Shown in pieces: positions 22,578-22,625 of a DNA stretch of 22,625 nucleotides. The stretch is from Lachnospiraceae bacterium UBA7784 (lineage in GTDB: Bacteria; Bacillota; Clostridia; Lachnospirales; Lachnospiraceae). Under the pieces are notes generated by a model, which saw only the letters and a list, made by a program, of their open reading frames with translations, was not told where the DNA came from and ran no database searches. Every line of letters begins with the position of its first letter. The stretch's first letter is position 1. Position numbers and translations under genes: made by a program. The DNA is taken from NCBI GenBank assembly GCA_002480925.1, contig DLDA01000052.1:1-22625 (forward strand). The letters are read 5' to 3'.

Positions 22578-22625
22578 TTAAATCTCTGAACTGATAATAC
22601 TTTTCACTTCATCTACAGGCAGATC
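22578..22625 (-). pseudogene. Rpn/PD-(D/E)XK transposase C-terminal tail, copy 3 (partial)
   Basis: Only the last 15 codons are visible, DLPVDEVKSIISSEI, followed by TAA. It differs from the other copies at the final residues (Ile instead of Ser at the end). The rest lies beyond the window; an intact parent gene could be found there. Confidence 0.5.

Larger units (their letters stand above)
21812..22625 (-). repeat. Tandem repeat of about 350/322 bases, at least 2.4 copies
   Basis: The mark AGGGACATCT recurs at 21841, 22187 and 22509. The first interval is 346 bases and the second 322; the 24-base difference falls in the NEAW-repeat part of the encoded tail. Each unit consists of a C/T-rich telomere-like stretch (CTAAGTCCTGAACCC, CCCTATCCCCTGAGC) and a short coding tail. 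The third unit is cut by the window edge, so the array continues to the right. Confidence 0.9.

Noticed and set aside
21812..22625. Insertion sequence
   Set aside because: No complete transposase and no terminal inverted repeats visible; only a C-terminal tail repeated in tandem.

Overview
The window looks like chromosomal DNA of a Gram-positive, low-to-mid GC anaerobe of the Clostridia, most probably a Lachnospiraceae-type bacterium. The reasons are strong AGGAGG-type ribosome binding sites, lipoprotein rather than periplasmic binding proteins, a Gram-positive-type LexA box, clustered sigma-A promoters (TTGACA N17 TATAAT type), and the kind of small proteins that flank the SOS polymerase. 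This assignment is inference from style and protein families; no rRNA or other marker gene is present.

Region 1 (1-300) is the 3' end of cobJ/cbiH, a corrin-ring methyltransferase of anaerobic B12 synthesis, reading rightwards. It meets, tail to tail with a 6-base overlap, a long leftward operon (10311 down to 295): potD-type lipoprotein, a PII signal protein, potA, potB, potC, a YtcJ-like amidohydrolase, an MFS transporter, a second potD-type lipoprotein and a second YtcJ-like amidohydrolase. A divergent promoter region (10312-10684) separates it from a rightward operon (10685-14140): a third potD-type lipoprotein, an ornithine-cyclodeaminase/mu-crystallin (OCD) family protein and an iron-type alcohol dehydrogenase, closed by a clear terminator. 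A third, leftward unit (18001 to 14408) holds an AraC regulator, an APC amino-acid/amine permease and a second OCD paralogue. Together these genes look like one uptake and breakdown system for a cationic amine, polyamine or N-substituted amide: binding proteins and ABC importer bring it in, PII may gate the importer by nitrogen/carbon status, amidohydrolases would cleave an amide, OCD-type enzymes would act on an imine/amino acid, and the alcohol dehydrogenase would dispose of an aldehyde. The substrate is unknown. All four transcription units of this locus carry a terminator-like hairpin in the 5' leader, in three cases only about 17-22 bases past the predicted transcription start.

Region 2 (18100-18750) is non-coding and repetitive: a G-rich GAGGTG-type tract, then a 68-bp tandem repeat array and a second diverged repeat family.

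Region 3 (20869-18750) is a leftward SOS operon with a promoter carrying a likely LexA box, a 90-aa accessory protein, a Y-family polymerase starting at TTG, and a YolD-like small protein. Region 4 (21453-20890) is a TetR-family regulator with a palindromic operator lying exactly in its own promoter spacer. Region 5 (21690-22625) holds a gene-end remnant, another G-rich tract, and two full plus one partial tandem copies of a unit carrying the truncated C-terminal tail of an Rpn/PD-(D/E)XK-transposase-like protein fused to telomere-like C/T-rich sequence that also occurs at 14370-14407.
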